Source of the DNA: Glycine soja
Lineage: Eukaryota; Streptophyta; Magnoliopsida; Fabales; Fabaceae
Direction: 5' to 3'
Length of the DNA: 64,000 nucleotides
Assembly (NCBI RefSeq): GCF_004193775.1
Contig: NC_041003.1
Coordinates: 29,440,263-29,504,262 of the forward strand
Below, one piece after another: positions 45,701 through 56,832 of the stretch. The position numbers and the translations under genes are program-made. The notes under the pieces were generated by a model, which worked only from the letters and a program-made list of their open reading frames with translations, did not search any database and had not been told where the DNA came from. How positions within the stretch are numbered: the stretch's first letter is position 1; every line of letters begins with the position of its first letter.

Positions 45701-48700
45701 CACAACGGGAAAAAAATCCCTCCATAGAGCTTAAGCCAGCAATCAGCACTAAACTGAAAATTTTATATTCGATGTTTGACCATTTTATCATGAGGTTCAA
45801 TCTGAAAATTGCAACGAAGTTAAGCTGGGCATTTGCACCGACCGCACTTTAGCAAAAGAAAATGTGCATCAGAACTAGTAATTAGGATAACTGCAAAGAC
45901 AAATCAGCTATTTGGCTAGGGAATAGCACTTGATTACTAGCCCAGAGACGTTGCTGAGGTAGTGGGGTCCACAACAATTAGGAAGCATCTCCAAGATTAT
46001 CAGTCAACCAATATAAACTAATTGATAATTTATATGCACCAAAGGAGCCTCGTTTATGATTTCTATAGTAACAGCATTGGCTATACTTTATCACCCATTT
46101 AGCACTTCAAAGATTATTTGTGCAACCATCTTCAAATGCACCCTATTTTAATTTACATGCAAGTTTTTTTTTTTCATTTATGTTGTTAGGGGAACAGAAC
46201 AAGTAGATGCCAGTAGCCTACCATTCACAATTTCATACAATATGTCAATGTCACACCATGGGGAAAGCAGAGTATACATCTGAAAGAACAAAAATATTGT
46301 GGTTGCTTTGCAAACTTTAAGAACATTTTAGACATGCAACATCTGCCACAGATATAATATAGGGACCAAATACACAACTGGCATGGAGAAAACATAAAAA
46401 CATAAACTACCAGCCACACCTGCCTCATTGATGATCAAAACCAATTGAAACAAACTAAAAAAAATGGGAATTATAGTAATTATATCCTCAAACATAATAT
46501 TACCTTATCTTCTATGCCAAGCAAAAAGTCACCATCTTCCTGACAATATTCCAGAGCAGATGTCAGGAACACAGCAAAAGGAATTAACAGTTGAACATTT
46601 GTTGGACAAAAAAGGTGCAATCAAGGAAAAAGCATAAAGAGTGTTTATCCCAAAAAGCATAACAGTCGAACATTTGTTGGTAGATTCCAGAGCTCTTGTG
46701 TGTCCTCTCCAGGTCTCCCCTTAATATTATCCCAAGAGTTTTATTTGTCATAAGTTCCCTCTGTTTCAATAATATTGTCCTATTAGCTAACTCAATTTGA
46801 GAGATTGACAGAATACTTTGATGAGCTACAAATCCTGATAAGTTGATGTTGGTGGAAAAAATAAATACGTCCAACAGATTAGAACAAACATATTTTGTTT
46901 AAAGACTCAAAATCCAATCTCTATGACTTTGTTCAATCTCTCCCTACTGCAACTTACAGATAAGAGACCTACTTCTAACACCACTTGCTTATCACCCCTC
47001 TCTCCCTCATGGATGTCGCATTGTCCACCAAAACTACCTAATTCATAACTTAGACATCACCAATTCTACAATCTTACACAAAGACTATAATTAAGCTGAA
47101 TCATACAAATTAGGATGAAGATGAACAGTAACCTGCTCATAGCCATATCCAACTGGGGGCACCTGATCAAGCTAGTTCTCCAGTGATTTGTATTATTCCA
47201 TGCTAGACTTTCAGCATATATTAATATATTATATCATTTATGTTTGTTGCATGCGAAACCACGGATCACTATCAGATATCCACCATCACGAGCACATGGT
47301 TGTATCTTTCCCAACCATGTCAAGGTTATTCAGATTGCTAATGAATCATTACCTCAAAGGCCCAAACAAAGTCTGCTAGCATCTAAACTCTAGATTCAAA
47401 CCCAGGACATGGACTTGATATTTCTAAATCAAATTTTCAGAACTACAAATCTACTAGTTTGAGGGTTAGGTCAGTTTCCAAAGACGACGAATCATGGATT
47501 CATTCTATGGTAAATTAGCATTAAAAATGAACAATTTTTATGCTTTTCTGACAACAGTGAAAAAGTTTATCTACACTTATTGTTTAATGGTGCCCAAAGG
47601 ACTAAAGGAGTATTTTATATTTAGATGAACATCTTCATTTTGGAAAGTCATTGTTTTTTCCAAAAATCGTGGAGTTGCAGGAGAGTGAAGGGAGAAGATG
47701 GAGAGAAAGAGGAGATGAAGTGAACATATAGTAAGTCATCAAACAAGTGCACTCTTACATTGTCTGATGGATAATTCTGCATCATAATTGCTGCGTCACT
47801 TATAAAGATGTGTCACATATAAGCCAGATCTGTGGATCCCTTACTGTATGGGTAATTAATTATTATAATGGATACATGTTTGTCTAAAAAAACTTAAGAG
47901 CATTATCACCTCTTCATCAGTAAAATCATATGAAAAATCTTCATTCGCTGTCTCACTGGGAACCTCTTTTAGATTTTCAGATTGACCATTCTCACATTGA
48001 GATAAATTGTTTGTTGGTGTAGCAACATCACCATTACTTTCATCCTGTTATTAGAAAAAATATGCATTACACAAAGTCCTTAACTCACTCTGCTATTTAA
48101 AGTGGTAAAACTAAACACATACAACTTACACAACGTCGACCAGAGACTATGCTGGAGTTGCTTGTGCCAATTTTGCTTACAGATAAAAGATCATCTCCGT
48201 TTTCTGCAATATATTACAATGTTCCATGTCAGAAACAAGTATACAAAACAAAAGGCGCGCACACCTGATGCTAGTCCTTTCTTACCATCACCAGCTCTAA
48301 CTATTTTCCCACCATCTTCACTATGCTCTGGACTACTTTCTTTCATTACAGATTCTCCTGATTGTAAAATAAACAGTGGCATAAATGCTCCAATGGTTCA
48401 TTAAGGCAATCACAAATTCACAATAGATGTATTAAGGTAAAGCTTATGAGAAATTGGCTTCCCTTGATGAGAAATTGAGAATAACTCAGAATTCCAGAAA
48501 ACAAAAAAGAGGATGGTTGGTATAACAAAACTGCCTCTCTCTACCTCTCTCTTTTAATCCAAAAAAATATTAATAAATAAATCTCACCTTTATCCCCAGC
48601 ATAACGTTTAAGTAACTCCTCAATTGGAAGATCCATTTCATCACGCAAAGCGGCCAATTCCTCTTGCCTTTCTTCTTTAGTTATAAGAGCCTCATCTTGC

Positions 48701-51700
48701 TCAATTGTTCGCTCATCATCCTCCTGGAAACAGTACCATCATTAACATAAGTCCATATATGAATTTGGACCAGTCTTCACCCATTAAAACACAAGAAGAA
48801 ATAATCAGGTAAAAAACAGAGTTGTTCGACATTCAAATGAAACTCACTATTCAGAAAACTTCAGCAATCCACATGGATAAATTAACAATGTCACAAGTCA
48901 CAACAAGGAAATGCAGAATGTATATTTTTTTAAAAGAGAAAATCTTCAGTATGCACATGAATAAGTCAACAATGTGGCAATTAGAAAGTACAAAAAGCAT
49001 ATTATATAGTGCTTTTTAAAAAGAAACAAAAGAACATAGTAATATAGGAATATAACACTTCTTTAATTTTTATAGGTGTTTTAACAAAGAAAATGAAACA
49101 GCACCTGAGCTAGTGGAACCTCATATCTCCACACTATCCCAAAGTTACATTTTTCAGCAAAACAACTACCAAGCAGATTGTTTCTTCTATTACTTACCCA
49201 GAAAGACAAAACACACTTAATTCTCCTTATCATGCAGCAGAATTCTTGTAGTACTTTTTTTTTTGAAAATATGGACTTCGGTCAATCAAACAATGTGCAG
49301 ATTAACAAAACCAGTTTTATTAATTCACATGCAGAGTGCAAGGGGCACCAATAGGGAACCAGAATGTCCTCCAATATATTCCATAATAATAATGAAAGCA
49401 TGAACTTGATCTTAAATAAATATTAAAAAGTAGAAACTCAACCTTCACCTAGGCTTTTGGAAGTAACAAGTTGCCTTCACAGACAACATGCCCAAATCTT
49501 AAGACTCTGAGTTTTATGATTGTGTGGCAATAATTAAAAGAATAATATTTAAAAAAATTACCGATTCATCATCATATTGTACATCATATTCTTCATCATT
49601 GTCAGCTGCATCTGATTGATACTCTACTACAATTGGATTTAGTAAGTTAGAAAAAGAAGTGATTTCCATTTATAAATTCAAAGAAACATCTCTCTATCTA
49701 GTACCTACCAACATCAGCTTCCTTAGGTTCATTAATAACATCATGTACATCTTTGCATTGAATACTCATGTGGTGCTCTGCAGAATTATTCTCTGCTGAT
49801 TTATAAGGATCTACAAGATTTTCAGCCAACATTGTTGAGTACCTAACAATGTATAAAAGATAAGGTCAACAAAGTCAAGTGGCTGCCAGTTTCCACGAAA
49901 GATAAGTGGGAAAAAAATAAAAGGGAATCTACCTCTCGGTTTGCCCTAATAGAAACTCAAGCTGTTTGTCAAGTGCCTTTTTCTTCTTCTCATCGAGTTC
50001 CATTTGATGTTTGTAAAGAACCTGGCACAATAATAGATTATGAAATGAAGGTCATCAAATGAAAATTACAAAAACTATACTAGCAAACAAATCAATTTTG
50101 TAAAAATATATTACCAGTTTTTCTATTTTTGTCCAGAATTTCTTAACATCCTTAGAAATATTAAGTGCAACCTTTCTTAACCGCTGCTCCTCTTCCTGTA
50201 CAAGATACAGCTTTCATCACACAACATTACAGTGGGGAATAAAACAAGCATACAATCAATGAATTATGCTTTCAGTAACTTATAATAATACAATCAAAAC
50301 ATTGGTAACTGTGGCAGGTTATCAGTGCTTTCATTTATAGAAGAGAGATCAGCACCTTCATCTTCTTTTCACCTCTTGTAGCCTGATCTAACATGCCTTT
50401 GCTGGCTCTTAAAGCTACTTTTTTTGCCTGAGCTAATTTCCATTTCCTCTCTGACTCAAAATCCTGCAAAACAAAGAACAGCAAGCAAAATCTACAAAAT
50501 AAAGTATTGCAACATTGAATATTACAGATTTTGAGGGTGAAACTAGTGGATACCTTTGATAACCAGACCATCTCTTCTAAGACATGGTCCCAATGAGTTT
50601 TGGGTCGCCGAGGCTCCCTTGGAGCTTCAAGAGCCTGACACAGCAAAAAGTCAAACTTAGAAAGAAAATGGAAGAGAAAAATATTTTTTGCAAAATAAGC
50701 AATTAAAAAAATTCTCATTGGACGATTTCCTTTTTCCTCTTTCAGGTTGTTCTAGGAGGATTTCTTATCCTCTTCTAGTCTTCTTTCACAAAACTCTACT
50801 TTTCTCTAAATGAATTACAGATTTAACCCCTAAAAATGTAAATGTTCTTTCCAATTTTCAAACCTAGCATTTGGTGAGGATTTCCATTAAGGACAGGAAA
50901 AATCCTGTTTTAAACTCAAAAAAATCCAGGAGACGGAAATAAACAAGTTAACTTCCAGTAGTCCCCAAATTTAACCAAAATTTAAAATAATTTGAGAATT
51001 AGTAACATGATTTTAAAATCTTACTTTAAATAAAATATCATTTGGCTAATGTCCAAAACAATTTTTTTAATACCAATAGAGGAAAAGATTATGCACTTGG
51101 CTAATGTTATTTGGTCATGGGATAAGACTGATAGAGAAACCAATGATAAAAGTGAATCAAATGGAAGATAGTCCAATAAGAGAAGTAAAGGAACCTAAGT
51201 TAATTTTAGGACAAACCATTAAAGAAAGACCTTGCTCTAAATGATTTTACTGAAAACTTTGTTTTAGATAGATCTCAATTCTCAATGATGTTGACTAATC
51301 CATGTAGTTTGTACCCAACACTACCAAAATACAATACAACTGACACACAAACTAGTTGTTCCTTTTGTTACAAATTAACATGGAAACTCATGTTCACTAG
51401 AATAAGAGACAAATGAGTCATTACAGGAAGGATCAAAGACGACATATGTTCATACTTCATAAGTCATAATTGAACAACAGCCTGTAAGGCTCATGTTATA
51501 ATTAATTTCATCACACAGTATCCACTTTATAATGTGTTTCACATTTACATGTGAAAAGAAAAATGGCAGCATCAAATTAACTTTGCCTTGTCTCACTTTT
51601 TTCTGGTGAATTATGAATAGGAAAGAAATGAAGATGGGGCCAACTGAATATAGTAATAATGATTTGCTAATTGTGCAGTGAGAAGAAACATCAGCTTTTC

Positions 51701-53028
51701 ACTTCCAAGGTTTGTCTTATGCAATGCAGTAACAAATGGATTTTCTTCTCTCTTCTAAAATCCTGATAAGTAAATTCCCTAACTAACTTCAACTTTGCTC
51801 ATCCAAACCAAGTGCAGTGTATGTCTGTGACATGCAACCAACCTTTTTCCCAGCACACAATCATATTTTCAAAAAGAACAATAACCTTTTAGCCAATTTA
51901 TTTGCAGACTAATTCAACAAGAAAAAAATAAAAAACCCTTTTTTTCTTTAATAGTCTCAAAACATCAATAAAAATAAAAGTGTATTGATTTCAAAACAGA
52001 GGGCGAGCTCTGTTGCAACAGTAGAGTTGCGCCTTGGTGACTAGTTAGTCATGGATTCGAATCCGGAAACAACCTCTTTGCATATGGAAGGATAAGGATA
52101 CATACAATGACACTCCACCATACCTTCATATAGCAAGGACCCCTTCTAGCATGAGGATACATTAGTTTATTGATTTCGAAACTATAAAAATATGCAGGCA
52201 ACAACTTTTCATTTAAGAGGGTAGAATTTCCATTTCTTTAATAAATCAGTTTTAATTTCTTAAGCCTAGCCTGAGTGTGTAGGAGGCATATCAAGAGCAT
52301 GGGAGCTAAAAGGAGCTAATCTTAATCATACAAACATGGATTATCGAGATTGGTTTCACTTAAAACCAATCTTAACCATACGTGTAATGTTAAACAGTCT
52401 AGGTTAATTCTCACGCTCTCACTTGATACACTCTCTATGTATATCCATAATAGGGACAGGGACATTGTCTTTCCATACCAAAGCAGGGGTTTGTTATCCA
52501 TAAAGCCAAGGATCAATCTCCAGCAACCTATATTGAAGTGTAGCTAACTTAATTTTCTTCACCATACCTCTACTTTTTTACTCTTTTTATCTTCTTTTTT
52601 TTGTATTAGCCAATTCCAATTCACGATCATCACAAGTGTCATTTCAGTTAATTTTACTCGATTCAAATTCTAAGTTCACCAGAGAAATAAATAACCATCA
52701 ATATGGCAGCTAGTTTTCCCGAATCTGAGTTCCTTTTTTTATTTTTTTACACACCAAAAACAAAACAAATCGTTCAAAGGACAAAAAAAAAAAAAGTCAA
52801 GCCTCACAAGAAGAGGAACACTGGGTAGAACTTCAACTCTGTCAATAAATCCGTTTTTTTTTAATTTCCCAACCAGTAACTAGAGTTTCATTCAACACCA
52901 CAATTAACACACACACAAAAGAGTGAAACGCTAAAAACGACGCCGAAGAAGACGAAACCCCAGCTAACCTTCTGGCGTTTGGCTCTGCTCTCGTGATCAA
53001 TCCTCGACCTGGGACCTTTGGACGCCAT
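36772..53028 (-). CDS. PIE1: PIE1: Swi2/Snf2 ATPase of the SWR1 chromatin-remodelling complex, 20 exons
   Basis: PIE1 is the motor subunit of plant SWR1, a nuclear complex that exchanges H2A for H2A.Z. In Arabidopsis it controls flowering time (via FLC), immunity and growth. I joined 20 exons (minus, descending): 53028-52969, 50634-50554, 50463-50356, 50195-50115, 50021-49933, 49842-49709, 49626-49562, 48723-48588, 48357-48286, 48203-48130, 48044-47910, 46539-46504, 45305-45237, 45058-44996, 44897-41831, 41198-41134, 41055-40991, 39179-38414, 38176-37653, 37207-36772. All junctions are GT..AG and all phases match. The product is 2041 residues, close to the roughly 2055 of Arabidopsis PIE1 as I recall it. 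Domains: HSA about 25-95, acidic linker with two LLxRY motifs, Snf2 ATPase about 500-1200, SANT-like 1639-1692. The start MASKGPRSRIDHESRAKR matches the family. No stop or frameshift was found. Intron 1 (2.3 kb), intron 17 (1.8 kb) and intron 11 (1.4 kb) are the largest. Confidence 0.96.
39376..40919. repeat. Inverted-repeat-bounded segment in PIE1 intron 17
   Basis: ACCATAGTAGTTAAT at 39376-39390 is matched by its exact complement at 40905-40919. GC-richer AGCGGC-type text lies inside each end. This resembles a degraded DNA transposon of about 1.54 kb filling most of the intron. No target duplication was found. Confidence 0.5.
39595..40110 (+). repeat. Direct duplication inside PIE1 intron 17
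   Basis: GGAAAGCTGCCTAAACTGCG (39594) and GGAAAGCTGCCTAAATTACG (39887) begin two copies of about 210 bases. Both also share CATCAACTAGAGATATGGCT, CACCTTACAAGC and GGTTGAGTTAGGC. The latter strings are, as far as I recall, widespread in legume genomes, so this is probably a tandem pair of transposon-derived units. Confidence 0.8.
41369..41660 (-). mobile_element. 3' end of an L1-like LINE in PIE1 intron 15
   Basis: On minus, 41633-41400 encodes VENRLRWFGHVERRPVDSVV, then GRGRPKKTIREVIKKDLEIN and DRTLWRKLIHVADPT followed by TAG. This is the well-known C-terminus of plant LINE reverse transcriptases. It is followed by GTGGGATAAGGCGTTG and then (GTT)n, i.e. (CAA)n on plus at 41369-41387, the short simple tail of these LINEs. 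The rest of the element is absent, a typical 5' truncation. It lies in the sense orientation of PIE1 and leaves the splice sites of exons 15 and 16 untouched. Confidence 0.88.
41831..44897 (-). other. PIE1: PIE1 exon 15: split Snf2 ATPase domain
   Basis: This single 3067-base exon encodes residues 402 to about 1424. Lobe 1: Walker A DEMGLGKT at 536-543, motif Ia LIVVPTSVMLNWE, motif II DEAH at 639-642 followed by LIKNWKSQRWQ, motif III LLTGTPLQNDLMELW. Lobe 2, after an insert of about 250 residues typical of SWR1/INO80-class remodellers: LIFTQMTKMLDILEAF, MRLDGSTQPEERQ, STRSGGVGINLVGADTV and motif VI QDRCHRIGQTREV (QDRCHRIGQ at 1157-1165). All catalytic residues are present. A poly-alanine run follows near the exon end (42038-42066), written in GCAGCT repeats. 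The exon ends in phase 1 at GAAA|GTATGC. Confidence 0.96.
45099..45134. repeat. (GTAT)n/(TA)n microsatellite in PIE1 intron 13
   Basis: Five GTAT units followed by TA-rich text, between exons 13 and 14. Confidence 0.9.
51998..52167 (+). mobile_element. tRNA-derived SINE in PIE1 intron 1
   Basis: A 170-base unit starts near AGAGGGCGAGCTCTGTTGCA. It has an A-box-like GTTGCAACAGTAGAG, a B-box GATTCGAATCC (52053-52063), the conserved CCTCTTTGCATAT, and an end rich in T/G. It is flanked by a 15-base target duplication, TATTGATTTCAAAAC (51983-51997) and TATTGATTTCGAAAC (52168-52182), with one difference. The layout matches Au-like legume SINEs, a name from memory. It is antisense to PIE1 and far from splice sites. 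Confidence 0.85.
52480..52515 (+). repeat. 36-base repeat, copy 1
   Basis: AAAGCAGGGGTTTGTTATCC and the following 16 bases recur at 60520-60555 with one mismatch. It lies in PIE1 intron 1. Confidence 0.8.
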
Positions 53029-53560
53029 CGCGGTAGCCAGAAACTCACGCGGCGAACATACCTGTTCCGCGGCGCCAAAAAACCGTTAAATCTCGCGGCG
53101 ATAACCGGAGGCAATGCAGGGCAAAACGATAAGCGCGTTGCTAGGAAGGAAAGGAACCGTACCTTATCGAGCGAGAAGTTGAGGAAATCGTTGGAGTTCG
53201 CAGCGGATGAGACGAATAGGGGCCGAGAAGAAGAGAGTGTCGGTGGAGAAGAAGAATGAGAATGAGAATGAGAAGAAGAAAAAAAAAAGGTGTGATGTGT
53301 GTAACTATGGAAAAACCTAACGCAGAGAGAGGAAGGAAGGAAGGAAGGAGGAAGAAGAAGAAGAAAGAAGGGAGGAGAAGACGAGAGAAGAAATTACAAG
53401 AAGCCACGCACGCACGCACACGCACGCGAGGCGAGATGGACAGCGTAGCTTCTTTCTTCACACCTGACTTGGCTAAAACGCAGCGTTTTGTTTGCGCTAT
53501 TTTTCTATGCTTTCTCGGCCCATAACAGAACCCCGAGGGCACACTCTTTAGTCTTTTTCT
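53029..53560 (-). promoter_or_regulatory. PIE1 5' untranslated and promoter region
   Basis: Upstream of the ATG (53028) the minus strand is pyrimidine-rich (CT/CTT runs, 53330-53400 on plus as AGGAAGGA and GAAGAAGAA), typical of plant 5' untranslated regions and Y-patch core promoters. A GATAAG|GTACGG site near 53160 could be the donor of an intron in the leader, but I cannot confirm it. No convincing TATA box was placed. Longer open frames here (53141-53542 and 53256-53525) are low-complexity and not supported. Confidence 0.45.
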
Positions 53561-54322
53561 ATTTTCCTTTTTTTCTCCCTGCTTTATGGTTTTCCTTTTC
53601 TTTTGGGACTAGTTATTTCGATTAACCAAACTTTAAAGGTTGATGTTCATGTGAATTTGAAACCCTGTGTATTTATTGGTTATTTGATTTAGGGACTTTA
53701 AAGATTGATGTTTATGCGAATTTAAAACTTGTGCATACGCATAGATCACTTGATTAAGGAAACTTGATGTTCATGCAAAACAATTGTTTCAGATGACAAA
53801 ATTAACAAACTATATTAAGATGAATCTCATAAGGCTCAAACATAATAATAAAATAAATGTTTAAAACTAAAAGAGTTAAAAAGTAAAAAAAAGTGTAATT
53901 AAATTGAGAATTGAAATTTCAAATAAGAAATAATTTTTTATAAATATATGACAGCATTTCAATTATAATATAAATTACTCCATATTTACATTATAACAAT
54001 TGTTAATTTACACTTAAACACTTGAATTTCAAACACCTCAACAATGACCACACTATTTCCTCTAATTACCTGCAATAAGAGAGAAAAATTATCAATTTCA
54101 AATCCATGTTCATGTTCTATTAACTGCGTTGTCTTAACAACTTAAATTTAAAAGACAATGCAAAAGAATAGGTCTCACCACCATTCCTATGTGATTTTTC
54201 TCATTGTCATTCACTTCACCACCAAAAAAAATTTAAGTGAAAAATGAGAGAAACGCTAATGTCTTGAAATCTCATGAAAAAACATGAAACAAACAATAAT
54301 AACTAAATAATAATGATAACAC
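53561..54322. other. AT-rich spacer with a short tandem repeat
   Basis: The strings GACTTTAAAGATTGATGTTT and AACTTTAAAGGTTGATGTTC, with following text, repeat at a spacing of about 70 bases (53630-53780). No gene was found. Confidence 0.5.
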
Positions 54323-54370
<48 letters not shown>

Positions 54371-54751
54371 TAATTAATTAATTAAATACAAAAAGAGAAA
54401 GTAAGGAAAATTTCTACTTTTCATTGCACTACCGACGTGATTTGTCTCCCGTATGAATCTCAGCATTAAAGTTGGTAGATTATTTTCAATTACAATAAAT
54501 AAGAAATTCCGAGTATAATTTGTTTTCACTCATAAATAAAGAGAAATAACTAAAATACACAGAAAATCAGAAATATATTATGTACATAAAAATGCAAGAA
54601 GCAATCAGCAAGATAAAAATAGAAACATTATTAATTAACTGAAAAAGAAAAAGGCGATTTAAAAAATAAAACATCAAAAAGGATATATAATAAGTTGAAA
54701 AGTTAATAAGATAAAAAATAAACATACTTGTTAAAGTTAAATCAACAACAC

Positions 54752-54815
<64 letters not shown>

Positions 54816-55110
54816 CAAAATAAATTAATTAATTAATTAAATACAAAAGGAGAAAGTAAGAAAAATTTGTAATTTTCATTGCACTACCGATGTGATTTGT
54901 CTCCCATGTGAATCTCAGCATTAAAGTTGATAAAGTATTTTCAATTACAATAAATAAGAAATTCAGAATATAATTTGTTTTCACCCATAAATATAAAGAG
55001 AAATAACTAAAATACACAGAAAATCAAAAATATATTATGTAAATAAAAATGCAAGAAGCAATCAGCAAGATAAAAATAGAAACATTATTAATTAACTGAA
55101 AAAGAAAAAG
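54323..55110. repeat. Tandem duplication of a (TAA)n-anchored segment
   Basis: Two copies of about 330 bases begin with ACACATAATAAT and a (TAA)n run (54323-54369 and 54751-54811). Both go on through AATTAATTAATTAA, CATTGCACTACCGA, TGAATCTCAGCATTAAAGTT and GCAAGAAGCAATCAGCAAGA. The copies are offset by 457 bases in their distal part, mainly because the (TAA)n runs differ in length. A long Leu-only frame on minus here is simply (TAA)n read backwards. Confidence 0.92.
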
Positions 55111-56040
55111 GTGACTAACCCTTTATTCTTTTTATATAAAAATTTTCAAACCCCACCAGAAAAAGAAAAACTACTTGACATATCCTATTTTATACATCCA
55201 GTTTACCAAAACATGGGTTTTCAATTTAATTATAACTCATTAAGTATCGTAATCAAGTGACACAGACACCCTCTTAATGATTTCATTTCCATTCGGAAAA
55301 GAGAAAACTACATTGCAATATGAAACTCTCACAGGTCAAACTAACTTATATATGATCAATACAACATATATTGTAAAATAGCAATTATATATAATATTTT
55401 GTTTATTTCTTATTTCGTTGGTCTTACTACTACACCCTTCATCCACAATTTTTGTAATTTGGCCAAAGGTGACGCACGGCAGACAGCAAGTTATCAAACC
55501 TGCATTATTGATAATTACGAATTAATCATTGAATCATGTAAGAAATCAATTTTAATTTTTTATTGAATTGTATCGTACTAATTATGTAGCAAAAAAAATG
55601 TACAACTTAGGAGCGAGAGATGATGTTTCTATTTCGTCGATGTCTCGGAGCTACATATATTATATTATATCGATCATATAAATAGATATAGATATAGATT
55701 TTACATGTCTTGGGGTCTTCTCCACAGCCACAGAATATTGTAAAGTGGCTAGAAAAATGGCCAATTCTTATTCTTTGACATTAAGCCAAATAGATATTAA
55801 ATAATGCATTGTGAATGTGAAATTCAGGAAAAATAGCATGTCTGATAAAATTCTTACTTTCTTCCCTACCCGTTATTTTTTATTGATCAAACTATAAACT
55901 GGTTGTGTGTTTCAAGCTGTTTATTTTTTATTATCTTGTTAGAAAATTAGACTAAGGTTTCAAATCAATCGAACTATGACTATTTTTTTTATTAATGCAA
56001 TCTGTTTTCAAAATATTACATGAGACATTTATATTGAAGC
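55111..56040. other. AT-rich spacer downstream of the WAT1-like pseudogene
   Basis: No gene. A short TAGATA repeat occurs at 55682-55698. Confidence 0.5.
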
Positions 56041-56067
56041 TAGAGAAATTAAATGATTGTTATGATT

Positions 56068-56832
56068 CTATTCCTCCATTCTCTTGTTCTCCAAAAGAGG
56101 GACAACGGCGAGTATGATTCCGAGTCATCATAGACTTCACACTCTTCCTTTGCTTGCTCTTGGCTTTTCCCCCAAATAACAGCATAAAAACCAATAACCG
56201 CTATGGCTGCTCCAAGCACACTGTACATAAACAAAACCATACTTACATAATTGTATTCCTTCTAAGATTAAAGTATTTTTAAGTTGCATTCACACACACA
56301 CGCAAACAAAAGGTCCCCCTTTCATAATTGTAGTCCTTAGACTAAAGTATTTTTTAAATTGCATTCATTCACACGAAAACAAAATGCTCTCAATAATAAA
56401 ATCATAAGTCCATAAGTGGACACACCTCCTATTTTTCTTATGATTGAGACATGAAAGAAACGTATACCTTTCAAGATAGATAGAGCCACCAAGAAAGGCA
56501 ATTCCCATGATGACCACAAAGATGATTCCAATTGACTTAAACATTGCAACATAGAGAGGGCCCTTCTTGCTCATGACCCATATATGAACAATAATTCGAA
56601 GGGATACACCAAAAATTGCCTACATTCAGAAGCAGATCAAGTTAATCGAAATTCAGAGCAAGAAATAGAAGACCCATGCTGATATAGGAAATAGTATCAC
56701 TATTTTATTCTTACTAGCAATGCAATAGCTATCAAATTCACATCAAATCCTAATCTCAAAGCTTTTGGATCCGTTACCGAAATCAGTCAAGGTGGGATAG
56801 TTAGAAAAAAGAAGTGGCAACCTTATTGTCTC
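56068..56832 (-). pseudogene. WAT1/EamA (nodulin MtN21-like) transporter, 3' exons only
   Basis: Three consecutive exon-like blocks on minus match the C-terminal third of a WAT1-related membrane transporter (normally about 350-400 residues, 10 membrane helices, two EamA domains). Exon 56832-56715 contains DPKALRLGFDVNLIAIALL but has an in-frame stop before it. Exon 56619-56468 encodes AIFGVSLRIIVHIWVM and SKKGPLYVAMFKSIGIIFVV, then IMGIAFLGGSIYLE. Exon 56220-56068 encodes VLGAAIAVIGFYAVIWGKSQ and EQAKEECEVYDDSESYSP. At about 56105 one base is missing relative to the family, so the expected ending (PLLENKRMEE, stop at 56068) is shifted and the frame runs on to 56049. Splice sites are mostly intact. 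No upstream exons are present. Confidence 0.85.

Larger units (their letters stand above)
44996..53028 (-). other. PIE1: PIE1 exons 1-14: HSA domain and acidic region
   Basis: Exon 1 gives the 20-residue start. Exons 2-4 (residues 21-110) encode the HSA domain (RRPKTHWDHVLEEMVWLSKD, ESERKWKLAQAKKVALRASK), which in SWR1/INO80-class ATPases binds actin and actin-related proteins. Exons 5-14 (111-401) are rich in Glu/Asp and poorly conserved, except for LPIEELLKRY (238-247, exon 8) and PVEELLARY (391-399, exon 14). The exons are small (36-136 bases). Exon 7 has a TAGTAG tandem acceptor. Boundaries were chosen by GT..AG sites, phase and the fit to the known protein. Confidence 0.92.

Noticed and set aside
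52842..53542. Open frames on both strands around the PIE1 start (for example 52842-53114, 53141-53542, 53256-53525)
   Set aside because: They overlap exon 1 and the CT/GA-rich leader in other frames, and their compositions are low-complexity.
54567..54818. Minus-strand open frame starting with a long leucine run
   Set aside because: It is the (TAA)n microsatellite read on the opposite strand, with no coding features.
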